64,000 nt of DNA. Origin: Cupriavidus basilensis (GTDB lineage: Bacteria > Pseudomonadota > Gammaproteobacteria > Burkholderiales > Burkholderiaceae). A program made the position numbers and the translations under genes. How positions within the stretch are numbered: position 1 is the first letter of the stretch; each line of letters begins with the position of its first letter. The notes beneath the pieces were generated by a model. The model ran no database searches and was not told where the DNA came from. It was given only the letters and a program-made list of their open reading frames with translations. Of this stretch, positions 35,464 through 44,173 are shown piece after piece. The stretch is taken from assembly GCF_000832305.1 (NCBI RefSeq), contig NZ_CP010537.1, forward strand, positions 3,720,001-3,784,000, given 5' to 3'.

Positions 35464-37923
35464 TTACTGCGGCACCAGCTCCACCTTCTCCCGCGTCTCC
35501 TTCTCCACCGCCTTGCGCGTGTAGAGCAGCGGGAAGTAGTCGCCCCTCGCCCACATCTGCGCCAGGTCCCGATAGTGCGGGCTGGCGGGATTGCCGGATT
35601 GCCCGGGTGCGTTGACCACGCGCGAGGCATCCCAGTTGCCCACGTCCAGCACCATGCGGAACGACGCGCCCGCGGTGAGCTGGTAGTCGCTGTTGCGGTA
35701 GCTCGTGTTCATCGGCGTGAAGGAAGACCCGCCGATCGGCCCGGCGTTGACGTCGTAGCGCTGGCGCGCCGCGTTATCCAGCAGCGGGTCGAGCGGATGA
35801 TTGAACACTGCGGTGTGCAGCTTGCCCCATTGCCAGGCTTTCGGGTCCGGGCCAAGCTTGCGCTCCACCTCCGCCATGGCGCTCTTGAGCGATGCCACGA
35901 TGACTTCGTTGCGGCGCTCCACCGGCATCCACGGCTCGGGCTTTTCCAGCACCGCCAGCACGCGGCTGGCATCGCCATAGCCTGCAAGCCTGGCGCCTTC
36001 CGGCGACAGCGCCGCGCGCACCACCGCCGGGCGCAGGTACTTGCTGAACCAGACTTCAAACAACGCCGCCGGCGCGCTGTCGGCGCGCTCGTTGCCGTCC
36101 CAGCCGCGCAGCAGGTCGAGTCCCCGGCGCGCCTGGACGTCCTCGGTGCGTACATTGGCCAGCAACGCCACCGCGCGCAGCGCCGGCAGCGAAGTGGTGT
36201 CGTTCTGCCACGCCATGCTGTCCGCCACCGAGGCATGCGGGTTCGCTGCCACCAGGCTCTTGAGCCGCCGCGCGCGCGCCGTGTCGCTCCATTCGTAGCC
36301 CACGCCCATCTTGGCTGCGGGGTGGTGGGGCGGGATGTTGTTCTCGTTGGCGGTCACCACATAGCCGGCGGCCGGGTTGTAGGCCCACGGCAGCTCGTCC
36401 ATGTTGCGGTAGCCCGCCCACTCGTAGCGGCCGTCGCCCGGCACTGGCGTGAGGCCATCCCAGTTGGGGCGGATGACGGTCAGGCCACCGGGGATCCAGC
36501 CAATGTTGCCTTCGCGGTCGGCGTAGACCTGGTTCTCGCCCGGGGCGCCCCAGCGGTTCATCGCGGCGCGGAACTGGTCCCAGTTCTGGGAGCGCATGTA
36601 GTCCATGGAGCCGAAGTACGGCGCCATGCCCAGGTCCAGCCAGGCCGCGCGCAGCGCATAGGCGCGATTGCCCTTGGCATCGGTGACCAGCACCGGGCCG
36701 TGGCGGGTGAAGTCCAGGCTGACCTTGCGCGGCGTGGCCTCGCCCTTGACGGCGATCTCTTCGGTCACGGTTTCCATCGGTTCCCAACGGCCGCGGTACT
36801 TGTATTCGTGCGGCTGCGCCGGGTTGGTCTCGTAGACGTAGAGATCCTCCTGATCCATATAGAAGCGGGTCAGGCCGAAACCGATGTTGTCGTTGTGCCC
36901 GATCGAGATCCCCGGCAGGAACGGCTCGCCGGCTCCGATCACCGACATCCCCGGCGCGTTCAGGTGGCTGATGTAGCGCAGGCTGGGCGCGCCGTGCGCG
37001 CGGTGCGGGTCATTGGCAAGGATGGGCCGGCCGGTGCTGGTGCGCGAGCCCGAGATCACCCAGTTGTTGGAGCCGAGGCTGCGCGCGGTGTCGCTGTTGG
37101 TGTCAAGCACCGCATACAGCGCCTCGTGCGGGATGCCCTCCGCCTTGGCCGAAGCCCACCACTCTTTCGGAAAGCGCGGCGCGGCGGTGGCGAGCTCATA
37201 GGCGCGGCGCAGTTCCACGGTCGGCAGCGCGCAGGGGTCGAGGCCGTCCGGCAGCTTGGGCTGGATCGGCGGATCCAGCTCGCGTTGCACCCAGTCGGTG
37301 CGGGCCGCATCGGGCTTGACCTGGCAGTAGACCTGCGCGCGATTGACCTCGCCCATGACATTGAGCGTGAGCCCATGATGGCGGATGCGCACGATGTCTT
37401 CCGCATGCCAGCGCGCGGGCTTGTAGTTCAGCAAGCGAAACTCCGGCGGCAGCAAGTCCGGCCTGCTCTCCGTCTGCGCGACATAGGCGTTCACGCCGGC
37501 CACGAACGCCTCCGCCACGCGCTTGGCGTCCGAGCCATAGGCCAGCCACTCGCGGTACATGTCGCCGCGGAACAGCACGGCACGTGCCATGCGGTCCCCT
37601 TCCACATAGGCCGGCCCGAAGTCCTTGGCCATCTCGCCCAGGCCACGCTTGCGCCACAAGTCGATCTGCCACAGGCGGTCGCGCGCGGCCATGAAGCCTT
37701 GTACATAGAAGGCGTCGTACAGCGTGTTGGCGTAGATATGCGGCACCCCCCAGCGGTCGATCAGGATGCTGGCGGGCTTCTCCAGGCCCGCCACCTGGAA
37801 GCGTTCGTTGGCGGGGACTGCGGCGGTGGCAGCGGTTGCGGCGGCCGGTGGCACGGCATGGGCGGCGGCTGCGGCAGTGCTCAGGATGAGCAGGGCGGCA
37901 AGGCGGCGGGCTCGGCAAACCAT
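35464..37923 (-). CDS. Penicillin acylase/aculeacin-acylase family protein
   Basis: An 819-aa secreted Ntn hydrolase precursor; the start MVCRARRLAALL at 37923 gives a clear signal peptide (LLILSTAAAAAHA). These enzymes self-cleave into alpha and beta chains. The beta chain should begin at S285 (SLG|SNNWVISGSRTSTGRP), the catalytic N-terminal Ser. Later motifs fit the family (GVPHIYANT, YGSMDYMRSQNWDQF-like region, NHPLDPLLD). Natural roles are amide cleavage of acylated homoserine lactones or other N-acyl compounds. It faces away from the IclR gene across a 310-bp region holding a palindrome. Confidence 0.88.
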   Translation of the reverse strand: MVCRARRLAALLILSTAAAAAHAVPPAAATAATAAVPANERFQVAGLEKPASILIDRWGVPHIYANTLYDAFYVQGFMAARDRLWQIDLWRKRGLGEMAKDFGPAYVEGDRMARAVLFRGDMYREWLAYGSDAKRVAEAFVAGVNAYVAQTESRPDLLPPEFRLLNYKPARWHAEDIVRIRHHGLTLNVMGEVNRAQVYCQVKPDAARTDWVQRELDPPIQPKLPDGLDPCALPTVELRRAYELATAAPRFPKEWWASAKAEGIPHEALYAVLDTNSDTARSLGSNNWVISGSRTSTGRPILANDPHRAHGAPSLRYISHLNAPGMSVIGAGEPFLPGISIGHNDNIGFGLTRFYMDQEDLYVYETNPAQPHEYKYRGRWEPMETVTEEIAVKGEATPRKVSLDFTRHGPVLVTDAKGNRAYALRAAWLDLGMAPYFGSMDYMRSQNWDQFRAAMNRWGAPGENQVYADREGNIGWIPGGLTVIRPNWDGLTPVPGDGRYEWAGYRNMDELPWAYNPAAGYVVTANENNIPPHHPAAKMGVGYEWSDTARARRLKSLVAANPHASVADSMAWQNDTTSLPALRAVALLANVRTEDVQARRGLDLLRGWDGNERADSAPAALFEVWFSKYLRPAVVRAALSPEGARLAGYGDASRVLAVLEKPEPWMPVERRNEVIVASLKSAMAEVERKLGPDPKAWQWGKLHTAVFNHPLDPLLDNAARQRYDVNAGPIGGSSFTPMNTSYRNSDYQLTAGASFRMVLDVGNWDASRVVNAPGQSGNPASPHYRDLAQMWARGDYFPLLYTRKAVEKETREKVELVPQ

Positions 37924-38189
37924 GGTGTTTCCTTGGGGACGTGGGGATCGCATCGGGTAAAAATCGGGTGTCGCGAGCCATGCGGGCGCGGCGAATCGCC
38001 GCCAAGGATAGCGGAAGTCGCACGGGCGAGCCTGATCGGGCTACCCGTTCTTGCCGGATTGCAACCCGGCTCACGCTCCGGGAACCAGCGCGAACACCCA
38101 ACTGGCGCGGCTTTCCATGAGTTTCATCAGGCAAAACTTTGATGCAGTGCAGAATGACGAGGCACACGTGGAAGCCTATAACCCCATAA

Positions 38190-38212
38190 CCGGTTTCATT
38201 ATCCGAAACCGG
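38190..38212. promoter_or_regulatory. Palindrome upstream of the IclR gene
   Basis: CCGGTTTC (38190-38197) and GAAACCGG (38205-38212) are perfect 8-bp arms separated by 7 bases. It lies 22 bases before the GTG start of the IclR gene, in the region shared with the divergent penicillin acylase gene. IclR regulators bind such TTTC...GAAA sites, so autoregulation is likely (inferred). Confidence 0.55.
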
Positions 38213-38233
38213 CCGACTCCGGAGTGCGCGCGC

Positions 38234-39097
38234 GTGACGGTACCGACTACCTCCCTCCAGAAGGCCTGCAGGCTGCTGCGCGTGCTGTCGGACGCGCGCA
38301 ATACGCGCCTGACCGACCTGGCCGTGGCAGCCGGCGTCGACAAGGCTTCGGCGCTGCGCCTGCTGGACACGCTGGCAGCCGAAGGCTTTATCGAGCGCGA
38401 CCCCGACACCAAAGCGTTCACGCTGGGCCCCGAATGGCTGGTGCTGCGCGCGGCCAGCGTGCGCCGCATCGACCCGCGCGCCAGCGTGCGGCCGGCGCTG
38501 ATCCGGCTTGCCCAAGCCTTCGAGGACACCACCATCCTGTCAGTGCCAAGCGGCTGGGAGTCCGTCTGCCTGGAACTGCGCCCCGGCACCTTCCCGATCC
38601 GCGCCAGCTACCTTGACGTGGGCAGCCGGCGCCCGCTCGGGGTCGGCGCGGGCAGCCTGGCGCTGCTGGCGGCACTGCCCGATGCCGAGGTGGAAGCCAC
38701 CTTGCACGCCATCGCACCCGCGCTCAAGCGCTATCCGCGCATCAGCGCGGCGATGCTGCTGCGCGAGGTCGAGGCCACCCGTGCGCGCGGCTACGCGGTA
38801 CTGCTGGATGTGGTGGTGGAGCGCATGGGCGGCATCGCCATCGCGCTGCCGGACCCGGATGGCTACCCGCTTGGCGCCATCAGCATCGCCGCGCTCAATG
38901 AGCGCATCAGTGAGCGCGAGCCGGCGCTCGCGCGCGCGCTGCGCCGCGAAGCCGATACCGTTTGCGCCGCCTGGACACCGCCAGCGCCCGACTCGGCGGC
39001 GGCACGCCGGCGCAACGCCACCATGGCCGGCGCCGCGCCAAAGACCAAGACCCCGACTGCGCGCAAGACGCGGCGAACCACCACAACCGACCTGTAA
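38234..39097 (+). CDS. IclR-type transcriptional regulator
   Basis: A 287-aa protein from the GTG at 38234. Earlier in-frame starts (38051, 38117) would put the palindrome inside the gene and add residues not typical of the family. The N-terminal HTH is LQKACRLLRVLSDARNTRLTDLAVAAGVDKASALRLLDTL (first 10-50 residues). The effector domain follows, ending with a Lys/Arg/Thr-rich tail. It leads the plus-strand group 38-46 kb, which it probably controls. Confidence 0.85.
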   Translation: MTVPTTSLQKACRLLRVLSDARNTRLTDLAVAAGVDKASALRLLDTLAAEGFIERDPDTKAFTLGPEWLVLRAASVRRIDPRASVRPALIRLAQAFEDTTILSVPSGWESVCLELRPGTFPIRASYLDVGSRRPLGVGAGSLALLAALPDAEVEATLHAIAPALKRYPRISAAMLLREVEATRARGYAVLLDVVVERMGGIAIALPDPDGYPLGAISIAALNERISEREPALARALRREADTVCAAWTPPAPDSAAARRRNATMAGAAPKTKTPTARKTRRTTTTDL

Positions 39098-39112
39098 CCG
39101 GAGACACACAGC

Positions 39113-40168
39113 ATGCGCTGGAAGCAACGACCGCAAGGTTCCAACTGGGGCGACTTCGGCCCCGACGACCAGCTTGGCCGCGTCAACCTGATCGGCGCCG
39201 AGCAGGTGCGCAAGGGCGCGCGCGAGGTGCAGGCCGGGCTGTCGTTCTGCCTGTCGCTGCCGCTGGATTATCCCGGCGGCAACAAGCTCAACCCGCGCCG
39301 CCATCCGCCAGTGCTGCGCCCCACCTTCCGCGACGACATACCCTATGTGAACTTCCCGCTGGCCAAGGTGAACCCGAGCGCCACCGACGTGATCAGCGAC
39401 GACCAGGTGCTGCTGTCGCTGCAGTACTCCACGCAGTGGGACTCGCTCGCCCACGTGGGCGCGCTGTTCGATGCGGATGGCGATGGCCGCCCGGAGCGGG
39501 TCTACTACAACGGCTATCGCGCCAACGAGCACATCGTGGGCCCGGTGGACTACGCGGAGGACGATCATTTTGCCGCGCACGCCTGCGGCCACGACCACAG
39601 CGAGGCGCGCGCGCTCGGCATCGAGAACTTCGCCGTCAAGGGCATGCAGGGGCGCGGCGTGCTGGTAGACCTGGCCAATGCGTTTGGCCAGGATTTTCGC
39701 AACGTGGGCTACGACGACCTGATGCACGTGCTGGAGGCCGACCGGGTGGAGGTGGAACCCGGTGACATGCTGTTGCTGCGCACGGGCTTTGCCGAAGTGG
39801 TGCTGTCGATGCAGCGTGAGCCGGACGAAGCCGTGCTGCATCACAGTTGCTGCGCGCTGGACGGCCGCGACGACCGCCTGCTGAACTGGATCACCGATGC
39901 GGGCATCGCCGCGCTGATCGCCGACAACTACGCGGTGGAGCGCTATCCCGCGCGGCCCGCGCCGGCCGACCAGCCGAATCATCCGCTGCTGCCGCTGCAC
40001 CATCACTGCCTGTTCAAGCTCGGCCTGCCGCTGGGCGAACTCTGGTACCTGAAGGAGCTCGCGCAGTGGCTGCGTGCCAACCAGCGCTCGCGCTTCATGC
40101 TGACTGCGCCACCGCTGCGGCTGCCGGGCGCGGTGGGCTCGCCCACCACGCCGATCGCGACGGTGTAG
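39113..40168 (+). CDS. Cyclase family protein (metal-dependent hydrolase)
   Basis: A 351-aa protein of the cyclase/kynurenine-formamidase fold. It shows the long variant pattern STQWDSLAHVGALFDADGDG and YYNGYRANEHIVG (about 105-140), and CGHDHSEARALGIENFAVKG near 160. Members hydrolyse cyclic or amide bonds of small molecules using a metal bound by His/Asp residues. It follows the IclR gene by 15 bases. The neighbours (thiolase, CoA ligase) suggest it opens a ring or amide in a degradation route. Confidence 0.75.
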   Translation: MRWKQRPQGSNWGDFGPDDQLGRVNLIGAEQVRKGAREVQAGLSFCLSLPLDYPGGNKLNPRRHPPVLRPTFRDDIPYVNFPLAKVNPSATDVISDDQVLLSLQYSTQWDSLAHVGALFDADGDGRPERVYYNGYRANEHIVGPVDYAEDDHFAAHACGHDHSEARALGIENFAVKGMQGRGVLVDLANAFGQDFRNVGYDDLMHVLEADRVEVEPGDMLLLRTGFAEVVLSMQREPDEAVLHHSCCALDGRDDRLLNWITDAGIAALIADNYAVERYPARPAPADQPNHPLLPLHHHCLFKLGLPLGELWYLKELAQWLRANQRSRFMLTAPPLRLPGAVGSPTTPIATV

Positions 40169-40216
40169 GCACCACAAGAAAGCAAGTCAACAAGACCAAA
40201 GCTGGAGGAGACCACC

Positions 40217-41467
40217 ATGAACCGAAACCACTCGCTGCTGCGCCGCCCGCTGGGCGCGCTCGCCATCGCCGCCGCGTTGCTGTGCGGCGCAGGACAGGCT
40301 GATGCGCAGCCGGCCAAGGCCGGCATTTCCGATGACGAGGTCAAGATCGGCCTGATCCTCGACATGAGCGGCCTGTACGCCGACGTGACCGGGCGCGGCA
40401 GCGCCACCGCCGCGCAGATGGCCATCGACGATTTTGGCGGCAAGGTGCTGGGCAAGAAGATCGAACTGGTGGTGGCCGATCACCAGAACAAGGCCGACAT
40501 CGCCGCCAGCAAGGCGCGCGAGTGGTTCGATACGGGCCACGTCGACGCCATCCTGGACGTGGCCGCCTCGGCACCGGCGCTGGCGGTGCTGGAGGTCGCC
40601 AAGCAGAAGAACAAGATCGTGGTGTTCTCAGGCCCCGGCACCGAGCGCATCACCAACGACCTGTGCACGCCGGTCTCGGTGCATTACGCCTATGACACCT
40701 ACGCGCTGGCCAATTCCACAGCGCGCGCGGTGGTGCAGCGCGGCGGCAAGACGTGGTTCTTCCTGACCGCCGACTACGCCTTTGGACACACGCTGCAGGA
40801 GTCCGCCACCGCCGTGATCAACGAGACCGGCGGCAAGGTGCTCGGCGCGGCGCGCCATCCCATCGGCGCCAGCGATTTTGCTTCCTACCTGCTGCAGGCC
40901 CAGGCCAGCAAGGCGCAGGTGGTGGGCCTGGCCAATGCCGGCGGCGATGCCGTCAACGCCATCAAGGCGGCCAGCGAATTCGGCCTGACCAAAGGCGGCA
41001 ACCAGCGCATGGCGGGGCTGCTGCTGTACATCAACGACATCCACGCCATCGGCCTGAAGACCGCCTCCGGGCTGCTGCTGACCGAGGGCTTTTACTGGGA
41101 CATGAACGACGCCACGCGCGCGTGGTCGCGCCGGTACTTCGAGAAGCTCAAGAAGATGCCGAACATGAGCCAGGCCGGCACCTATTCGTCGGTGATGCAT
41201 TACCTCAAGGCGATCCAGGCCGCGGGCACCGACGAAACCGCTGCCGTCATGAAGCAGATGAAGGCGATGCCGATCAACGACTTCTTCGCCAAGAACGGCC
41301 GCATCCGCGAGGACGGGCGCATGATCCACGACATGTACCTGTTCGAGGTCAAGACGCCGGCGGAATCGAAGTACCCATGGGACTACTACAAGCTGCTGGC
41401 CACGGTGCCCGGCGACCAGGCCTTCATGCCGGTGGCCAAGTCGCAGTGCCCGCTGCTCAAGCGTTGA
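40217..41467 (+). CDS. Leu/Ile/Val-type ABC transporter substrate-binding protein
   Basis: A 416-aa periplasmic protein with a signal peptide (LGALAIAAALLCGAGQADA). The family core has VKIGLILDMSGLYADVTGRGSATAAQMAIDDFGGKVLGKK. Branched-chain or aromatic amide-type ligands are common for this fold. No permease or ATPase lies nearby, so it may feed a distant transporter or act as a sensor. It follows the cyclase gene by 48 bases with GGAGG before the ATG. Confidence 0.85.
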   Translation: MNRNHSLLRRPLGALAIAAALLCGAGQADAQPAKAGISDDEVKIGLILDMSGLYADVTGRGSATAAQMAIDDFGGKVLGKKIELVVADHQNKADIAASKAREWFDTGHVDAILDVAASAPALAVLEVAKQKNKIVVFSGPGTERITNDLCTPVSVHYAYDTYALANSTARAVVQRGGKTWFFLTADYAFGHTLQESATAVINETGGKVLGAARHPIGASDFASYLLQAQASKAQVVGLANAGGDAVNAIKAASEFGLTKGGNQRMAGLLLYINDIHAIGLKTASGLLLTEGFYWDMNDATRAWSRRYFEKLKKMPNMSQAGTYSSVMHYLKAIQAAGTDETAAVMKQMKAMPINDFFAKNGRIREDGRMIHDMYLFEVKTPAESKYPWDYYKLLATVPGDQAFMPVAKSQCPLLKR

Positions 41468-41503
41468 AGTCCTTGCCGTATTTGAAGCATTGAGAGAGGC
41501 TCC

Positions 41504-42646
41504 ATGCAACACGCAGCTTACCTGCGCGGCGCGGGCAATACGCGCTTTGGCCGCGTCGAGGGCAGCACGCCGCTGACGCTGATGGCGCAGGCCACCGACG
41601 CCGCGCTGGCCGATGCGGGCCTGGCCCGCGCCGACATCGACGGCGTGCTGTGCGGCTACGCCACCACGCTGCCGCACCTGATGCTGGCCACGCGCTTTTG
41701 CGAGTACGCCTCGCTCGATCCCGCCTACGCGCACGGCGTGGCCTCCGGCGGCGCCACCGGCGGCGTGATGGCCATGCTGGCGCGCGAGCTGGTGGGCGCA
41801 GGGCGCTGCCGCAACGTGCTGGTGGTGGCCGGCGAAAACCGCCTCTGCGGCCAGAGCCGTGACCAGTCCATCCAGACGCTGGCCCAGGTTGGCGAGCCGG
41901 ACATGGAAGTGCCCAACGGCGCTAGCGTGCCAGCTTACTACGCGCTGCTGGCGTCGCGCTATCTGGCCGAGACCGGCATGCACGCCGACGCGCTCAGCGG
42001 CTTCGCGGTGCTGATGCGCGAGCACGCGGCGGGGCACCCCGATGCGCACCTGCGCGAGCCGCTCACGCTGGATGCCGCACGCGCCGCCAGGCCCATCGCC
42101 ACGCCGCTGCGGCTGTCGGACTGCTGCCCGATCTCCGATGGCGCGGTGGCGCTGGTGGTGTCCGCCGAGCCGGGCGGCGGCACCCCCGTGCGCATCACGG
42201 GCGCGGGGCAGGCGCATCGCCACCAGCATCTGTGCGCGCTCGACAGCGTGATGGCTACCGGCGCCGCCGACGCCGCGCGGCGCGCGCTCGCGCAAGCGGG
42301 CAACACGATCGGGCAGATCGACTACCTGGCGATCTACGACTCGTTCACGATCACGCTGGCCATGCTGCTGGAAGAGCTTGGCATAGCCGCGCGCGGCGGA
42401 TCGCCGCAGCGGCTTGCGGCAGGCGACTTTGCGCGCGACGGCGCGCTGCCGCTCAACACGCACGGCGGCCTGCTTGCCTTCGGGCACTCGGGCGTGGCCG
42501 GCGGGCTGATGCATCTGGCGGAAGCCACGCGGCAGCTTGCGGGCAAGGCTGGCGCGCGCCAGTTGCCGCCGCGCAAGCGCGCGCTGTTTCACGCAGATGG
42601 CGGGGTGCTGTCTTCGCATGTCAGCCTGGTGCTGGAGGCGGCATGA
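41504..42646 (+). CDS. Thiolase-like (lipid-transfer/acetyl-CoA acetyltransferase) protein
   Basis: A 380-aa thiolase-fold enzyme that would cleave or form a C-C bond of a CoA thioester. A usual thiolase Cys-containing motif is not obvious: the stretch near 84-92 reads AHGVASGGATGG, without the catalytic Cys typical of thiolases, so it belongs to the lipid-transfer/SCP-x-like group. The C-terminus has NTHGGLLAFGHSGVAGGLMHLAEA, the family's conserved G-H-x-x-G loop. It is followed by its usual partner, a DUF35 OB-fold protein. Confidence 0.8.
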   Translation: MQHAAYLRGAGNTRFGRVEGSTPLTLMAQATDAALADAGLARADIDGVLCGYATTLPHLMLATRFCEYASLDPAYAHGVASGGATGGVMAMLARELVGAGRCRNVLVVAGENRLCGQSRDQSIQTLAQVGEPDMEVPNGASVPAYYALLASRYLAETGMHADALSGFAVLMREHAAGHPDAHLREPLTLDAARAARPIATPLRLSDCCPISDGAVALVVSAEPGGGTPVRITGAGQAHRHQHLCALDSVMATGAADAARRALAQAGNTIGQIDYLAIYDSFTITLAMLLEELGIAARGGSPQRLAAGDFARDGALPLNTHGGLLAFGHSGVAGGLMHLAEATRQLAGKAGARQLPPRKRALFHADGGVLSSHVSLVLEAA

Positions 42647-42686
42647 GAACGCTTGCAATGCCCACCGCTTCGCCAAGGACGTCGCC

Positions 42687-43046
42687 ATGAGCACTGACCA
42701 TCCCTATCAAGCTGGCCTCGACGCGGGCGTGGTGCGCTATCAGGCGTGCGAGGACTGCGCCGCGTGGCAACCGCTGCAGCGCCATGCATGCCGCGCTTGC
42801 GGCAGCACGCGGCTGGCATGGCGCGACGCCACGGGCCGCGCTACCGTGCACAGCGTCACCGAAGTCGCGCGCGCGCCCACCGAGGATTTCCGCGCGCTGA
42901 CGCCTTACACGCTGGTGCTGGCCACGCTTGACGAAGGCCCGCGCGTGATGGCGCATGCCGAGCCCGGCGTGACGATCGGCGAACGCGTGCGCGCGGGGTT
43001 CATGCGCCATGGCGAGCGCACGCTGCTGCGTTTCCAGCGCGAGTAG
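42687..43046 (+). CDS. Zn-ribbon/OB-fold (DUF35) protein
   Basis: A 119-aa protein; MSTDHPYQAG at 42687 is the family start. Four Cys form a rubredoxin-like zinc ribbon (CEDCAAWQPLQRHACRACGS, about 19-38). The OB-fold has VHSVTEVARAPTEDFRALTPYTL. These proteins bind acyl-CoA and form complexes with SCP-x-type thiolases. It follows that thiolase by 40 bases. Confidence 0.82.
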   Translation: MSTDHPYQAGLDAGVVRYQACEDCAAWQPLQRHACRACGSTRLAWRDATGRATVHSVTEVARAPTEDFRALTPYTLVLATLDEGPRVMAHAEPGVTIGERVRAGFMRHGERTLLRFQRE

Positions 43047-43113
43047 CCGCGTGGCACGGCGTAGCACTACGTAGCACGACGCAGCAACACACTTCGACAC
43101 CCTGGAGACCGAC

Positions 43114-44112
43114 ATGTACCGAACCTTGCCGCTTCGGCGGCCCGCGCGCGCCCTGCTGATGGGCGCGATGGCATTGGCCGCCGTGCTGCTGGCCGCGCCC
43201 GGCGCGCGTGCGCAGGACTGGCCCACGCGTGCGGTGCGGCTGGTTGTGCCTTACCCGCCCGGCGGCCCCACCGACATCGTGGCGCGCGTGGTCGGGCAGA
43301 AATTGTCGGAGCAGCTCAAGCAGCCCGTGGTGATCGAGAACCGGCCTGGCGCGGGCGGCAATATCGGTGCCGAGGCCACCGCGAAGGCCGCGCCGGATGG
43401 CTACACGCTGCTGGTGGCCACCACGGCGCACGCCATCAACATGACGCTGTTCACCAAGCCCGGCTACAACACGCAGCGGGACTTCGCCCCGGTCTCGCTG
43501 CTAACGCGCGGCCCGCTGGTGCTGGTCACGGCGCCCGCCACGCCGGCGGCCAATGTCGCGGAGCTGATCGCGCTGGCCAAGGCCAAGCCGGGACAAGTCA
43601 GCTTTGCCAGCTCCGGCAACGGCCAGTCCACGCACCTCGCCGCCGAGCTGTTCAACAGCATGGCGGGCACGCACATGACCCACGTGCCATACAAAGGCAG
43701 TGCGCCCGCGCTCACCGATGTGATGGGCGGGCAGGCCACGGTCATGTTCGACACCATGCTCTCCGCCATGCCCTTCGTGCGCGAGGGCCGGCTGCGCGCG
43801 CTGGCGATCACCGGCGCGACCCGCTCGCCCGCCGCGCCCGATGTGCCCACCATGGCGCAGGCTGGCCTGCCCGGCTACGAGGCCACCGCGTGGAATGCCC
43901 TGCTCGCGCCGGCAGCGACACCACAGGCCGTGATCGCCACCTTGAGCAGCGCGCTGAAGGCCGTGCTTGAACAGGAGGAGGTGCGCGCCAAGTTCGCTAC
44001 GCAGGGCTTCGCCGCGCAATGGACGGCGCCTGGCGCCACGGCGCAGTTCCTGACCGGGGAGATCGACAAATGGGGCAAGGTGGTCAAGGCCTCCGGCGCC
44101 ACCATCGATTGA
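43114..44112 (+). CDS. Bug/TctC-family tripartite tricarboxylate-type binding protein
   Basis: A 332-aa periplasmic binding protein with a signal peptide (ALAAVLLAAPGARAQ). The Bug hallmark VRLVVPYPPGGPTDIVARVV (about 36-55) is very clear. Bug proteins are expanded in Burkholderiaceae and usually lack a nearby TctAB transporter, as here. Ligands include organic acids and aromatics. It stands in the degradation cluster between DUF35 and the CoA ligase. Confidence 0.9.
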   Translation: MYRTLPLRRPARALLMGAMALAAVLLAAPGARAQDWPTRAVRLVVPYPPGGPTDIVARVVGQKLSEQLKQPVVIENRPGAGGNIGAEATAKAAPDGYTLLVATTAHAINMTLFTKPGYNTQRDFAPVSLLTRGPLVLVTAPATPAANVAELIALAKAKPGQVSFASSGNGQSTHLAAELFNSMAGTHMTHVPYKGSAPALTDVMGGQATVMFDTMLSAMPFVREGRLRALAITGATRSPAAPDVPTMAQAGLPGYEATAWNALLAPAATPQAVIATLSSALKAVLEQEEVRAKFATQGFAAQWTAPGATAQFLTGEIDKWGKVVKASGATID

Positions 44113-44173
44113 GCCATTCACGCTGTTCCCCCAAGCCGGACATGCCGGCCTTTGATTCCGGATCGCACTCATC